Position numbers and translations under genes: made by a program. A stretch of 64,000 bases of DNA from Castor canadensis (lineage: Eukaryota; Chordata; Mammalia; Rodentia; Castoridae). Under the pieces are notes generated by a model, which did not search any database, was not told where the DNA came from, and saw nothing but the letters and a program-made list of their open reading frames with translations. This document shows positions 23,313 to 35,354 of this stretch, in pieces. Location: assembly GCF_047511655.1 (NCBI RefSeq), contig NC_133397.1, positions 40,872,001-40,936,000 of the forward strand, in the 5' to 3' direction. How positions within the stretch are numbered: the first letter of the stretch is position 1; each line of letters starts with the position of its first letter.

Positions 23313-23506
23313 TTTTTCTGGTACTGGAGATTGAACCCAGGGCCTCACACATTCTAAGCAAGCAATCTACTACTTGAGCTAAGCCCCTAGCCCTTTTGTT
23401 TGTATTTGGTTTTTGAGACAGGGTCTCACTAACTTTGCCCAGGCTGGCTTCATACTTGTGCCTCTGGAGTAGCTGGGATTATAGGTGTGTACCACTATGC
23501 CTGACC
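23313..23506 (-). repeat. Composite ID-B1 SINE
   Basis: 'ggagattgaacccagggcct', 'cttgagctaagcccctagcc', then B1 'gagacagggtctcactaactt' and 'gggattataggtgtgtacc'. Confidence 0.88.
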
Positions 23507-25049
23507 ACATCTTTAGTTTCTAAACTCCTCTGTGTATGGATTCCTGGATTCTGCTTAAGGATCTCCTTTGGCCTTTGGGTTTAGGTTAAAGCCCTTCACC
23601 TTGAAAACTGAACCTAGAATAAGACCTGCTTCCCCACCCACCACTCACCCCCCCACAGGAGGTGGTCTTATCCTAGAGCCCCAGCAAGGTGACCAGCACC
23701 TGATATGTAGCTATTTACACCAGCCTCCCCCATTCATTCCTTCAGCAACATTTCCTGAGGACTCAGGTGGCAGCCTAGCCAGTGGACAGCTAGACAGGGT
23801 CATTCCTGTCCTCAAAGAGAAGCTGAGCTGCCTTTGTGGAGGCCCCTTGTAGTGTTTCTTTGGGGTTTTCTATGGTCTGCACCCCCTTTGCTACCAGCAG
23901 ACACACCCCTGAGAGCACAGTTCTGACCCCAGAGTCTGTCCTGGGGTCTTCTTGTGGCCCTGGCTCAAACTGCATCCAGCCCAACCACTTGGTCAGGTGG
24001 TGACTGCAGGCCCCAAATGATGCTGGATTCTCTGCCCAGAATGCAGGGTACAGGCAGGTCTGCAGGTTCTCTGATAGCACAGAGGACAGCCAATGCAAGT
24101 GTCCCTCTTCCTGCCCTGTTCCGGAAGTCAAGCTCCCTGGGCCCTCTTTTCCTCCCTTATTTTCCTACAGGCCACAGTCAAGCTCAGCTCAGAAAGATAG
24201 GGGGCTGCAGACTGTCCATTCTCCTCCATCCACACAACGGGCTTCTAGCTCTGGGGGATGCTGAAGCCCTGGGTCAGGTCTATGCCAGGTACTACTGCCT
24301 AGTTATTGCTTTCCAGAGTTGGGGAGCAGTCCCCTAAGCTCTGGCAATTTATGGGGATCCAGGCTGACTCTAGAGGGCCTTGAAGCTCCAGCCAGAAAAA
24401 AGGCAAACCCTGAGAATATTCTACCCCCGCCCCACAGTCACACCCTGCAAAGGCGTAATCTGTCCCCAGGTTCACACCAAGCCTGCTGTTTTGTTTATGC
24501 CACAATTGATCTGCCATCCCAGTTTGCAGAGAGCAGACACTTGGGGGCTTTATTGTGCTGCTCTGACAAAAGCTGTGAAGCTTGTTCCCACAGCCTGTCT
24601 GGTGCCGCCTTCGCAAATGAGGCCCTGGTGACAGGGCCTTCAAGAGTTCAGCGCAAAAAGCCTGAGAGTGAGACAGGGAGGCTAATGCTGATCCACGACA
24701 TGCACCCCTGGGTGGCAGCCTCTGCTGGACACACAACACATTCTTCCCACCCAGTCCCCACTACCACCCCCAACAACGCAGGCAAGGAAGCTGGTCAGGG
24801 AGGAGAACGTCTCACAGCCGGAGTTTATAAGAGGCTGAGCCGCCCTAAAGCCTGTGCCCTTTCCACTGTGCCAGACAGATGGGAGGCTTTGGCTCATTAC
24901 CTTCAGGGACCTTTTCCTGCTGGGTGCTGCACTGTCAGCTCTGAGGGGGACAAATATAATTTATAGTCCAATCTCGGATTCTTTTGAGAGTAAAAGTGAC
25001 AGTACTAACAATTAGTCCAGGTCAGCATGTATAAACCAGGGCTGTTCCA

Positions 25050-25160
25050 AGAAACTGGACTGTGTGATTAAAATGCAGATTCCAGGGCAGATTCCACTCC
25101 AGAGGGTTTATTTAGAGGGACAGGAAATGGAACCGGGAGTCCATGTTTTAACAAAGATCT
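25050..25160 (+). mobile_element. MER5-like (hAT-Charlie) remnant
   Basis: 'gattaaaatgcagattccag' and 'ggaaccgggagtccatgttt' resemble the nonautonomous MER5 family. Diverged. Confidence 0.4.
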
Positions 25161-25396
25161 TCCCACCATGAATGTGTGTAAATGAACTAAAGTCATTAAG
25201 ATGCAATGCTAATAAGGCATCTCAGATGACCCTCGTGGTTGGGATCTGTCCAGCTGCAAATATTCGATTTCAATTTCCATTGACCTACTGGTGGACATTT
25301 GCTATCTCCTTAACAATCATTCCCCAGCCCTGCACTGAGCAGCAGCCAGACAGCTTGTCTGAACTGACCCAACACCTGGAATGCAATGAGTCTAGG

Positions 25397-25507
25397 CCAA
25401 TCAGGATAATCCAGTCCTTTTTCATGATTGGCTCAAGGATGGGAAAGCCTAAGCCAATCAGTGCAAGGCATGTCCAGGAATTGGCATGTGACTCCATTCA
25501 AGCCAAT
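25397..25507. promoter_or_regulatory. Array of five CCAAT/ATTGG boxes
   Basis: CCAAT at 25397, 25454 and 25503, ATTGG at 25427 and 25480: strictly alternating orientation with 23-30 bp steps. This arrangement fits NF-Y binding, but it may be part of an old interspersed repeat. Function is inferred only. Confidence 0.45.
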
Positions 25508-25849
25508 GAGATGACAGCTTTTTTGAGCATTTCTGGGTTAAAAGCTTGGATACTAAGAAGCAAGAGGTAGTCCCAGGGGTGGTTGGCAGCCATCAGGAGC
25601 CAGGAAATTGGGCTCTGGGATGAAGTTGACACTACAGAAGGTTGAGGGTGAGAAAGGAGATCTTGATGACCCTAAACGCCTTGTCTAATCAAAGTAGCCA
25701 CACTGCCTACTTTATCTCTGGACTTCCCTTGCACTAGCCTGTGGATCGCCTTTCCTGGGTAAGTCTTCTGTGAGGGACTCCCAAACACACTCCAGGGGAC
25801 CAATGGCTAAGCAGCCCAGTGTCCAGGAAATAGTACCAGGCTTGAACTC

Positions 25850-25965
25850 CGGTTTGCGTTCTTTCGTGGCTGCTATTGGTCAAGCGATTGAAACAAGTCA
25901 CTAACACTAACTTCTCTGAGCTTCGATTTCTTCATCTGTGAAATGTAAACCTTTCACTATAACTG
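25850..25965 (+). repeat. MIR remnant
   Basis: 'aacttctctgagcttcgatt tcttcatctgtgaaatg' is the MIR core text. Confidence 0.6.
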
Positions 25966-26008
25966 TCTTTATAAAATTTAACACACTGTGCCAAAGTGTG
26001 TTCTCAGG

Positions 26009-26088
26009 CTAGGGGTGTGGCTCAAGTGGTAGAGCACTTGCCTAGCAAGCACAAGGCCCTGAGTTCAAACCCCAGTATCACAAAAAAA
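26009..26088 (+). repeat. ID-like SINE with perfect 18-bp TSD
   Basis: A box 'gtggctcaagtggtagagc' and B box-like 'gagttcaaaccccag' followed by an A-tail. The 18 bp 'ccaaagtgtgttctcagg' flank both ends (25991-26008, 26089-26106), marking a fairly recent insertion. Confidence 0.95.
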
Positions 26089-26153
26089 CCAAAGTGTGTT
26101 CTCAGGATGACAGAATAGATGTAATTGGGGGGGGGCAGTTCTTATGATTACAA

Positions 26154-26200
26154 AAGAAGGAAAGGAAGGAAGAAAGAAAAAGAAAAAGAAATAAAAAATA
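26154..26200 (+). repeat. (GGAA/GAAA)n purine tract
   Basis: Purine-only run directly before a SINE. Confidence 0.85.
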
Positions 26201-26201
26201 T

Positions 26202-26401
26202 GAGTTAGGTGCTGGTGGCTTGCATTTGTACTCCTAGCTACTTGGGAGGCAGAGATCAGGAGGATTGCAGTTCGAGGACAGCTTGGGCAAATAGTTTGTG
26301 AGACCCTATCTCAAAAATACCCAACACATAAAAGGACTGAGTTGTGGCTCAAGGTGTAGGCCCTGAGTTCAAACCCAAGTACTGCAAAAAAAAGAAAGAA
26401 A
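26202..26401 (+). repeat. Composite B1-ID SINE
   Basis: B1 part ('gctacttgggaggcagagat', 'tgagaccctatctcaaaaat') then shortened ID part ('gtggctcaaggtgtaggccc') and A-tail. The ID unit lacks the 'gagcacctgcctagcaagc' middle, a deletion shared with the 43209 copy, so this is a subfamily. Confidence 0.88.
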
Positions 26402-27289
26402 TTTTAGGTAGATAAGAAATAAGTATGTTCCCCAAATTGCATGGGGCATACTTACATTAAAAATGATTTTTTATCTGAACTTCCAGTTTGCTAAACCTGG
26501 CTACTCTACCTGTGACCCAACTTGTCTCTTGCCACACCCCTCCAGGAATCCTTTCTCAGAATCAGAGTCAGGACAAAGGGCTTGCTTTAATAGTCAAGAA
26601 TCCCGAGGTTCACATATAGCTGAGCCTTTGCCCAAGGCCAGCCAACTGCCTGACTTTCCAGTGCCCCTGCTCCAGACAGGGAACAGTAGGAGATGTGGGT
26701 TGTTAGGGGGCTACTGTCAGGCTGCCCTGTGGCTGGGACAGAGACCTGAATCTCTGGGAGAGGAAGGGGGACTCCTGACCATGAATCATGGAGGAGGACT
26801 GTCACTTGTGAAGGCATTGGGTCAGACACTTCCCTGGGCCATGAACCTAAGCCTTACACCTGAGGGTTGTACATATCAGCCTGCTCCATGTCACTCCCCT
26901 GGTTGGACAACTAACTGAGCTGGATGAACCTGAACCTTTTGGGAGACCAGTGCTGAAAGAAGGGATGGGATGAGTCAGGAAAGCACTGACAGGGTGATGG
27001 AACCATAGAGGGTTAAGAACTGCTGCCATCTATTGAGCCCTCACTCATTCCAGGCACTGAGCCAGGTCCTCCAGGAATATCAATTCACTTAATCCTTGCA
27101 ACAGGCCCAACTGTGTTTCATTGATTTAAATCACAGCTTTCCCCCTCACAGTTGAGCACCTCCAATCATGATGCACCTTACAATCAATGGTCTGACGTAG
27201 TTCATTTGGCAGCATTTGTAATGCCTCATGGTATATACAATGTTCTTAGATTTCATGAACTGCAGTGGGAACTATCATCCCCACTGGTG

Positions 27290-27390
27290 ACATTCATAAA
27301 CTGTCAGTTTAGCAGACAAAGATGTTGAGGTTAAATAACTTGCCCCAAATCATGGAGCAAGAAAGTGGCAGAACCTGTATTTGTAGCTAG
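27290..27390 (-). repeat. MIR remnant
   Basis: 'gaggttaaataacttgcccc aaatcatggagcaag' is reversed MIR core. Confidence 0.5.
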
Positions 27391-28280
27391 AGGAAGGAGC
27401 TTGCGATGTGACAAGGGCAAACATACAAGGGTTTGAAAGGCAGAGAAGGGCTTGCCTTTGGTTAGGGCAACAGTTCTCAACTCAGGCAGACAATACAATC
27501 ACCTGGGGACATAAGACAGTCCCATTCCCCCCATCCCCAGGTGCATGGTGACCAGTTTAGGAAACGTCAGGCTGAGGTTGTCCTGGGGAAGTGACTGGGA
27601 AAGAGGTGTGGAGGATGTGTTGATGCTTAGTCCTGAAGACAGGTGGGGTTTCAAACATGGGGGAACAGAGGCCTAGGTTTGAGAGAGGCCTTGCCTGCTG
27701 GGAGTGCAGTGCCCAGAGCCAGGGTTGTATGTGGGGCTCAGCCTGCTGGTGCCTGCCTGTAGTTGTGTTCACTTCCCGTGGCTGATGGAGCCAGTAGTCT
27801 GTGGGAGAAGTTTCTGTCTACCTTGCACTCAGCTTTGTGGGAATGAGCACTGCGTGGGACCCTGGGAGCTTCTCCAGTAATCTGCCCTGCTCTGAAAAAT
27901 TCTGGAAACCTCATGCTCAAAAGAAAAGTTCAGTTTCCTCAGGCTTGGACAGGGCCAGTACCACCTCTCTGGGTGAGCTGAGGGCACAGTGAGGGGTAGG
28001 GGCTGTGCCCATAGGTTCAGTGCCTCCACCTGCTAATGGGGCTTCTCCCTCTAAAACACCCAGTGCCAGTGCCTACCTCCAATGGACTTAATCGTGAGGA
28101 CTAAATGAGGATGGATGTGGATCTCAGAGGCTTCCCACAGTGCCTAAGACATGGCCAGTAGCCCCAAATCACCAGACTTAGTTGGAAACACCATAGGCAA
28201 AGCATGGCCCTTTTACCACAGCCAAAGTGCTGAGTCCAATCAATCACCACACTCCTGAGGAATTTCAGCATTAGAAAAAG

Positions 28281-28365
28281 ACCCTGTATAGACACTCAAG
28301 CCTGGCTCTGCCACTAACTCCTCTTTTCACCTCACTGGGCCTCAGTTTCTTCACCACTGGGCTCA
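28281..28365 (+). repeat. MIR remnant
   Basis: 'gcctggctctgccactaact' and 'actgggcctcagtttcttca' are MIR text. Confidence 0.6.
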
Positions 28366-28811
28366 CTGCCAGCTCTGGCCTCTGTGCTATGTAGGAGGCC
28401 CAGCTAGAGAGAAGCACTATCTTTTCTGATCTCAAAATTGAGCATGTGTATGTGATATTTAAAAATGGGACAGTTGGTAGAAAAGCTGACATCTTGTATT
28501 TGTGGATGCTTATGGATTTGTCCATTTGCAGAACTAGATGGTCAGCAGCCCAAGGGCAGAAGTGTTTGGCTTCCCTCCTTCCACCATGTGAGTGTGGGGA
28601 GCAAAGACTGGAGCATCCATCTCACCCTGGATGCTCAATGAGTCAGGATAAAGAGGCACAAGTCAGCAAAACACCCTAGAAGGTGCTCCCTCTCCTGTTC
28701 TCCTGCCTGCCTTTGGCTTGCTTTTGGGATGATTTTCTTTTTCATGACGGTAGGCTGGGGGGAGAGGAACTAGGAAAACAGGGCAGAACCCAGTGGTGAA
28801 GACCAGTGTCT

Positions 28812-28907
28812 TTTATTTCTTTCTTGGTGCTGGAGATGTAACCCAGGGCCTTTTGTATGCTAAGCAGAGTTACCCTTCCCCACCCCCCACCCCCCACCCC
28901 CCAGACC
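28812..28907 (-). repeat. ID-like SINE broken by a C-rich tract
   Basis: 'ggtgctggagatgtaaccca', 'gggccttttgtatgctaagc' and then, where the 'gagccaccccccag' part should follow, an expanded C-tract (28878-28902). Confidence 0.65.
28878..28902 (-). repeat. G-quadruplex-capable (CCCCCCA)n tract
   Basis: Four C-runs of 4-6 separated by single A; the minus strand has four G-runs with one-base loops. Strong G4 potential on the KCNK12-sense strand inside its intron. Confidence 0.9.
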
Positions 28908-28915
28908 AGTACTAC

Positions 28916-29150
28916 TTTTTTGTTTTTTTGTTTTTGGTGGGACTAGGGTTTAAACTTAGGGCTTCACACTTGCAAAGCAGACCCTCTAGCCCTTGAGCTA
29001 CACCTCCAGTGCATTTTGTTCTGGTTATTTTGGAAACGGGAGGGGTGGGAGGACTCTCGAACTATTTGCCCTGGTTGGCCTTAAACCACAATCTTCCCTA
29101 TCTCATCCTTCCAAGTATCTAGTTTACAGGCATAAGCCACAGGTGCCCAC
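28916..29150 (-). repeat. Composite ID-B1 SINE
   Basis: 'gggactagggtttaaacttag', 'cccttgagctacacctccag', then B1 'tttacaggcataagccacag'. Diverged. Confidence 0.8.
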
Positions 29151-31380
29151 CAGGCGGGTGCTTCTTAACAGAAGAAAGGTTTTGATAAACCATGAGTAAA
29201 GGTAAGTGCCTCTGTGAAGTCTCCACGCCTTGGCACAGATTTCCTGCCAGTGCTACTGACTTCCTCCCCCACTCTGTGCTTTATCTCTGGAGTTAAGCGC
29301 TTTTCTCCTCACCAGAAATCATTCAGCAAAATGAGTTATTAAAAGCTGGTTAACTACTCCTGCCTCCGGGTAGCTGCTGCTTAACAACCTCTCCTGGGGA
29401 GCAGCTGACAAGCAGACCCGGTAGAGCTGGCGGGAAGATGACTCATTTACATAGAGCCTGACTCCATCCTGCCCCCCAGATCTGTCCCTGTGTCTCTGAT
29501 GACTAATTCTCTTCTGGGATGAGATCACTGCCCCTCCTGCCCCCCACAAAAAGAGCAGGGCCTGATTTTGGAGACTGAATCCAAAACCAGACGCAGCCTT
29601 GGATGGGACAAAGGCCTTGGCCAACAAGAACCAGGCATTAGAGGCAGTGAGATGCGGAAGTTCCAGTGTGCCCTCCCTCCCAGCCCGCCCCTTGCTTTTC
29701 CCACCTGAGGGTGCCCACAGGGCTGTGGTGGAGCAGCCAGTGCTGCCTCTCAGAGGAAGGCAGACCAGCTGCAGGGAGAAGGTGGGTCCACTAGCCTCTG
29801 ATCAGAGCATCCATGCAATGTCAGTGTTCAGTCCCATTTTACCTTGAATCCTCCCTCATAGAGGAGCAGGGCTATAAGGACACTTATTGAGATTCTAGAG
29901 AGCAAAGAATCCTATTCTCAGTTCAACTCCTCTCAGTCAGCTGTCTTTTCATGTACCTGGAGCCGTGCTCCCTCCTTGCCAGCCATGCCAGTTACAGACC
30001 ACATTCGAGGATCTCTGTAGCCAAGCTGATGGGGATACGTAGGGAGATAGCTAGATACCAAGCCCTTACGGATGACTTGCTAATGCATGCAGGCTAGTCC
30101 TCCAGGGTCTGGCTCTTTCTAAGTTGTCCCCATATTTGGCCTCCCCTGTCACCCCCCCATAGGTCCTCCCACAGAAGGCAGTTCCAGAGGACAAGAAGGC
30201 ATGATGCTGTAATGCTGGAGCAGGGAGTACTCAGGAAGGTTCAGGAAAACTCCAGGTCTGCCCTGTGAGCCACTGACCTGCCTTACCCAGGGGCCTCTGT
30301 TAGGGCTTGGTGGGGGTCAGCAGAGCTGGATGAGGCAGGGCTGGTTCTAACCAAATATTCTGCTTTTTAGCTGCCCTCGCTGGGGAGGCTGATGGCTGGT
30401 ACACAGGAAGTAAGGGGCAGGGGAGGGGGGACTGGATTTGCAGAGCCCCTACTCCAGGCCAGGCCCTCACTGGTACTGTCAGAGTTGTAGTCCCCAGAAC
30501 AGGAATCATCACACAGGTGAGGAAACCGGGATGAGTGAAGGAAATGAAAGAACAAGGCCAGAATGCAGAGCCCAGACTCCACACCACAGCTCTTTCTATC
30601 CCTCCCGCGCCACACTCGGCCTCCAGTCAGAGAATGCAATGGTGATTTTGCTCTGAAACATTGTGCCCAGTTGTACCATGCAGGGGGACTTACTTGCTAT
30701 GGTCTGAACACCTGCCCTGGGTCTGTGGCAGGAGTTTGTACTATCTCCTGTATGACAGAAGGGGCTGGGGGCTGAGGTTCAGAGATATGAACCACCTTGT
30801 CCAAGGTTACAGAAAATAACACCATCAGGAGTGCAATTCAGGTCTGCCCAAAGATCCTTCCACCTTATTGCTCTGCCCTTTTGCTCCTCCCCATAAGCAC
30901 AGAGATGGCCTGTGATCCAGACTCTCTGGTGTTCTGGTGTCTCCTTTTGGTTCATTCTGAGCATCTCACATGTCCATCTCATTGGAAGTGCAGCCTTCCT
31001 AGTGTCACCCTCCTTCTCAAGTTGTCTGAACTGCCTGGACCCACCTTCCCCAGTCAGGAATGACTGACTCCCTTTCCCTTCATCTGTGTGAATCCAATTA
31101 GTCACCTGGCAGCACTTTTAGCTCATCGGGTATTTAGTCATGCACTGCCTGTGACCAGCTCTGTCCTGTTTACTATTGTTCCAGAGCATTATTTAAGACT
31201 TTGTTTTTCTACAGTGCCTTGCCAGTGAGCACGAGGCCCATGTTCTAAATTTCCCGTCACCCTCTATCATACAGGGAATAGCTGTGAAGTTCCTACCAGA
31301 AAGGCTCTTAGTCTCCATCACCGCAGATGCTGTTCCAGAATCATGGCTTCCATCTTGGTTTGAGTGTCATTCATTTATGG
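29151..31380. other. Intronic sequence, no gene seen
   Basis: Short frames only. A MIR-like remnant lies at about 30770-30850 ('cagagatatgaaccaccttg', 'tccaaggttacagaaaataa'). Confidence 0.45.
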
Positions 31381-31388
31381 TTTTGAAG

Positions 31389-31440
31389 CCTCTCTTAGCC
31401 TTTTGGTTAAGATTAAGTATGCTATATTTCTGAGATATGG
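31389..31440 (+). pseudogene. U2 snRNA pseudogene fragment (5' part)
   Basis: 'ctcttagccttttggttaag' and 'attaagtatgctatatttct' follow U2 snRNA nt 6-50 with several substitutions and a 2-nt insertion. It is truncated and degenerate. Confidence 0.65.
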
Positions 31441-32654
31441 AGCCAGGGAAAGAAAACTGTGCTGTATATAATATTGTCCGTGTTCTTCAGCCAACAACCA
31501 CCGGGAATACCCCTGCAGCTGAACAAAATTGGGTTTATGAGCTCATTGTAACAAAAGCTTGTTGTACACTGTGGGGAGTTGTGGAGCTTCTGTGAGATAG
31601 GACATCAGAAGGGACTAATTCTGGAATTTGGGATTGAGTTAGAGGACTTGGGGGAAGGGCTTGAGGGAGGAGTCTTTGCCCTGGATTAGATGCTGCCAGG
31701 GAGTGGGAATGAGTCTATGACGTGGGCACCTTAACAATTCCTTGCTGGAAGGTGTGAACAGCAGAGCGTGGCCAGCTGCTTGTATTAACCAGATGGGGGG
31801 TGTTGGGTCATTTTTGTGGTTTGGGTGATGTTCTTGTGTTGGTCTGTGTTTGAACTTCAGTGATGGGGTGAGTGGTCTTGTTTTCAGCTCCCCCCCACCA
31901 TAGTCATAAAGCAGCCTTGTCTCGGTGCAGGAGTTCTGCGTTGCTATGTCCTCCCAGCAGAACAGTCCAGCCCCTCTGTGGGCAAGCACCTGGCTAGCCC
32001 CTGGCTCTCAGGAGCTGCCTGTGTCCTTTTCCAAATGGTTCTGCCCTCAGCATCCTAGGACAGCATCCTATGCTGTTCATCATTTTTGTAAAAGAAATTC
32101 TTTTCCAGTTGCCCGATTTATTTGGCAATGTATGTGCAGGTGTGTAAGTACACACACTTATTTTGTTCCATATATGTGAAGCATATCTCTAGGTGGTGGA
32201 AATATAATTCTTATTTTAAGTTCCTTCTCTGTACTTTTATAAATATATTCTGGGGGGACAAATGAAATAGTTCCTACTTTTAAAGTCAACAAGGCACTCC
32301 AAATAAGTACTGTTACTTTTTTTAAGTTTTAAGTTATAAGTAAAAATGAGTAAGATAAGGTCCCTAACCTGAGAACAAACAATGAGCATAATATCCTATG
32401 AAAATGACAGCAAGGGAGCTGCCAGGGGGTGCCAGAAAGCAAGAGAAGCCAAGAGGGCTTCCCAGAGGAGATTGTACTAGAGCCCACCTTAGCCAAGCAG
32501 GCAGAGGCAGTGGTCTCAGGGTCTGGGAGGTCTGTGTTGGGGCAAGGATTCAGGGGTCCTGAATAGGATAAGCCTTCCTTTGGGGCACATATGCTATGAG
32601 AAGGAAGGCCTGCAGGGAACCCCAGCCTTGAAATGCAGAAGCCTATGAAGGAGG

Positions 32655-33030
32655 CTTCATTCATTTAACAAATCCTGAGGGCCTACTGTGTGCCAGGACT
32701 CTGTGCTGGGCCTTGGGGTTGGTTCATCAGTGATCCAAACAAAGTTCCCTGCTCTCATGAAGCCTGCCTTGTCGTGTACAAGATAGATAATAAACTACAA
32801 ATAATATACAAGTAGTTATGTGGTGTGATAGAAAGTGCTAGAGAAAAACAGAAAATAAAAAAAAAACAGAGCAGGTGAAGTGGAGTGGGGAGTCTCAAGG
32901 GGTGGGAGGAGGCAGGTGGTACAAACTCAGGGCAGGCCTTATTAAGGATGTGATCAAGCACCAGAAGAGGTGACATCTGGATAAAAGTATTCCAGGCCAG
33001 TCAACAGTGGAGCAAAGGCCCTGAGGAGAA
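32655..33030 (+). repeat. Ancient interspersed repeat ('cattcaacaaat...ctgtgtgccaggc' family)
   Basis: 'ttcatttaacaaatcctgag', 'ctactgtgtgccaggactct', 'agataataaactacaaataa', 'attccaggccagtcaacagt', 'gcaaaggccctgaggagaaa' occur in the order of a well-known mammalian repeat. I do not commit to its family name. Confidence 0.55.
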
Positions 33031-33404
33031 AGCAAGGTGGAGATGGAAGAGGGGAAAAGGAAGAAAGCAGTAAAGACGAGTCAACAAATCCCTCTGCTCC
33101 CACAGCAGAGCTCAGGTGACACAGATACCACCAAAAATGAGAAAACCTGACACTCTCAGTGACTTTACCATGAAGGACAAACAGATAAACCAATGGTTTT
33201 ACAAAAAAGTGAAAAAAATATAATAATATTCAAGTAGATACCAAGTGACAGTAGAGATGCTGAATGTATTTGATAACTGTTCTTTTTCTGTAAATATCAG
33301 CAAAATTGCATGCAATTCTAGAAGGAAATTGGATTATAACAACAGCCATCAACATTTTTAATAGTTCTGGACAATGTGGAGCAAATTTTTATGGCTTATC
33401 TAAT

Positions 33405-33495
33405 TTGGTTATCATTATAACCCAGTAAAAACAATGTCATCATTGTCCTCATTTGGCAGGCGAGGAAACTGAATCCATAGAAATATCATGGCTTA
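33405..33495 (-). repeat. MIR remnant
   Basis: 'cctcatttggcaggcgagga' and 'aactgaatccatagaaat' are reversed MIR text. Confidence 0.45.
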
Positions 33496-33550
33496 CAGGA
33501 CATCTAACTTCCTCAAGTTCTAGCCAGCATTTGTCTCCCCTTTCTCAACC

Positions 33551-33627
33551 TCTTTCACTCCCTCTTTCTCTCTCTCTCTCTCCTCTCTCCCTCCCTCCCT
33601 CTCTTCCCTTCCCTCTCTCTCTTTCTC
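33551..33627 (+). repeat. (CT)n/(CCCT)n pyrimidine tract
   Basis: Nearly pure pyrimidine run of about 75 bp, capable of triplex (H-DNA) structure, fused to a reversed ID SINE. Confidence 0.9.
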
Positions 33628-33692
33628 AGTGATTTGAACTCAGGGCCTTTGGCTGGGCAGGTGCTGTACCACTTCAGCCACCCCCCAGCCCT
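33628..33692 (-). repeat. ID-like SINE monomer
   Basis: 'gtgatttgaactcagggcct', 'gggcaggtgctgtaccactt', 'ccacccccc agccct'. Confidence 0.8.
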
Positions 33693-34044
33693 TCAGCCTC
33701 CTCGCTCAATCAGAGATCTTTCAATTATGACATGGGAATGATTGCAGAGAATATCCATTTGTATTTTGTAGTATTTAGATGCTCTTAAAGTTTACCTGTT
33801 AAAATTTTCACATGGTAGTTAGAAAAAGGAAGTGTGTCTCAGCTGCTGTGGTGAGGACAGACTTGGGGACTGGAGCGAGGAGTCCAGCTCTAAGGCTACT
33901 GGTATAAAAAGGGGTGTAGGGGGAATGACCTAGACCAGCACAGGAGCCAGGAGGGGATAAGGAAGGGAACCAAAGTGAGGCCACAAAGCAGGAGAAAGAA
34001 TAAACTCGCCAAACTAGAGGAGGTAGGCAGTTCAAGAAACAGGG

Positions 34045-34160
34045 GTATGGGTCCACCCAGCCCCTCCTATTTACTGGGACCTTCAGCAAGCTACTTGCCA
34101 TGCCTCAGTTTCCTTGTCTGTCAGATGGAGAGAGTGCAACCTCACAGGGTGATCATGGGA
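34045..34160 (+). repeat. MIR remnant
   Basis: 'cagcaagctacttgccatgc', 'ctcagtttccttgtctgtca' match the MIR core. Confidence 0.65.
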
Positions 34161-35354
34161 TGGCACAGAGTGAACACTCCAACAGCTACATCAGCCCATT
34201 ACTGAGGTCAGGCACCTTGCAAAGTGCAGAACAGAGAGCAGCAGGCCATAGTGGCCGAGTTCTGTCTTACCTACCGAAGATACAAATGATGGAAGACACC
34301 ATGTCAACCCCCTCGCTCACCTCTGTGCTCACCTGTTACTGGGTTTCCTAACACTATGCATAGCCTGTTGTGTGCCAGCCATGGAGGTGAAGTTGCCGTG
34401 CCAAGGGGCCTGGCATGTAGCCTGGGATGAATGAGGGCACAGCTCACCCCTCAGGGCCTCCATGAGGGCTTAGTGACTGTAAGCAGTAAGTCAACTCTGA
34501 TGGGAACTCCGAATGCCACCTCTGTATTCATATGCGTAACCAGAAAATAGCTCTCCATGGAAATGTCCTCTATGATGTTAATTAATGTTACTTTTTCTGC
34601 CTTCATGAAGGGATACTAGTGACATCCCTCTCAAGACCTTTTCTGTCTTCTGCAAAACCAAGGAAAAACCATCATTGCCCACGTCCCTTATTTAAAGATG
34701 CATGAGCTTCCTCGCTCTTAGAATTCAGTCTCCAAAGTGTTGGATCCTAGGGCACGCACGGTTCACTTGCTTCCTTTTAGCTCACTGTTGCCTGGTTTGA
34801 CCCTCCCAATGGGATGCTCAGAGCCAACACCACAATGGATGATTGCTGTCATGCTGTGTCCCAGACCTGACCCATTGCTCACCTGTCTTCACATATTTCT
34901 TAGCTTCCTTCACCCCTCCCTTCCTCCTCCCCTTGTCCTCTTCCTCTGGTCCACAGAGCTGTCAAATGCAGGCGTTGTGCTAGGACTTGGCCCTGCCCTC
35001 TTAGAGCTTGTGGGTCAGCGCATTCTAGCTCTCTCACATAAATGTGTTTGAATCCTTTGTGGAAACAAACTGGCTTTTGGTCATACAATGATACAGGATA
35101 GCAATTTCCAAAAATCACCAAATCACAGTAGTCCCACCAAACAGATGGGATGGATACCTTTCTCTAGGGTAGTCTTTAAATTCAGACCAACTCTCTTCAT
35201 CTAGGAAGGTTCTGCTGTTTCCATCTGAATGCAGAAGGTGGTGTCTGGGCCCCTGTTGAAGGCTGTATTGTGTACCCCAAAATTTACCTGTTGAGATCCC
35301 AATACTCCAAATGTCACTGTACTGGTAGAGAGCTGCTTTAATTGGTAACTAAGG

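Noticed and set aside
24319..24966. 215-codon plus-strand frame
   Set aside because: TTG start, no recognisable domain, no splice or promoter context; a chance open frame in the intron.
25991..26106. Functional tRNA gene at the ID-like units
   Set aside because: They carry Pol III box-like motifs but lack a full cloverleaf, end in A-tails and have target-site duplications; they are SINEs.
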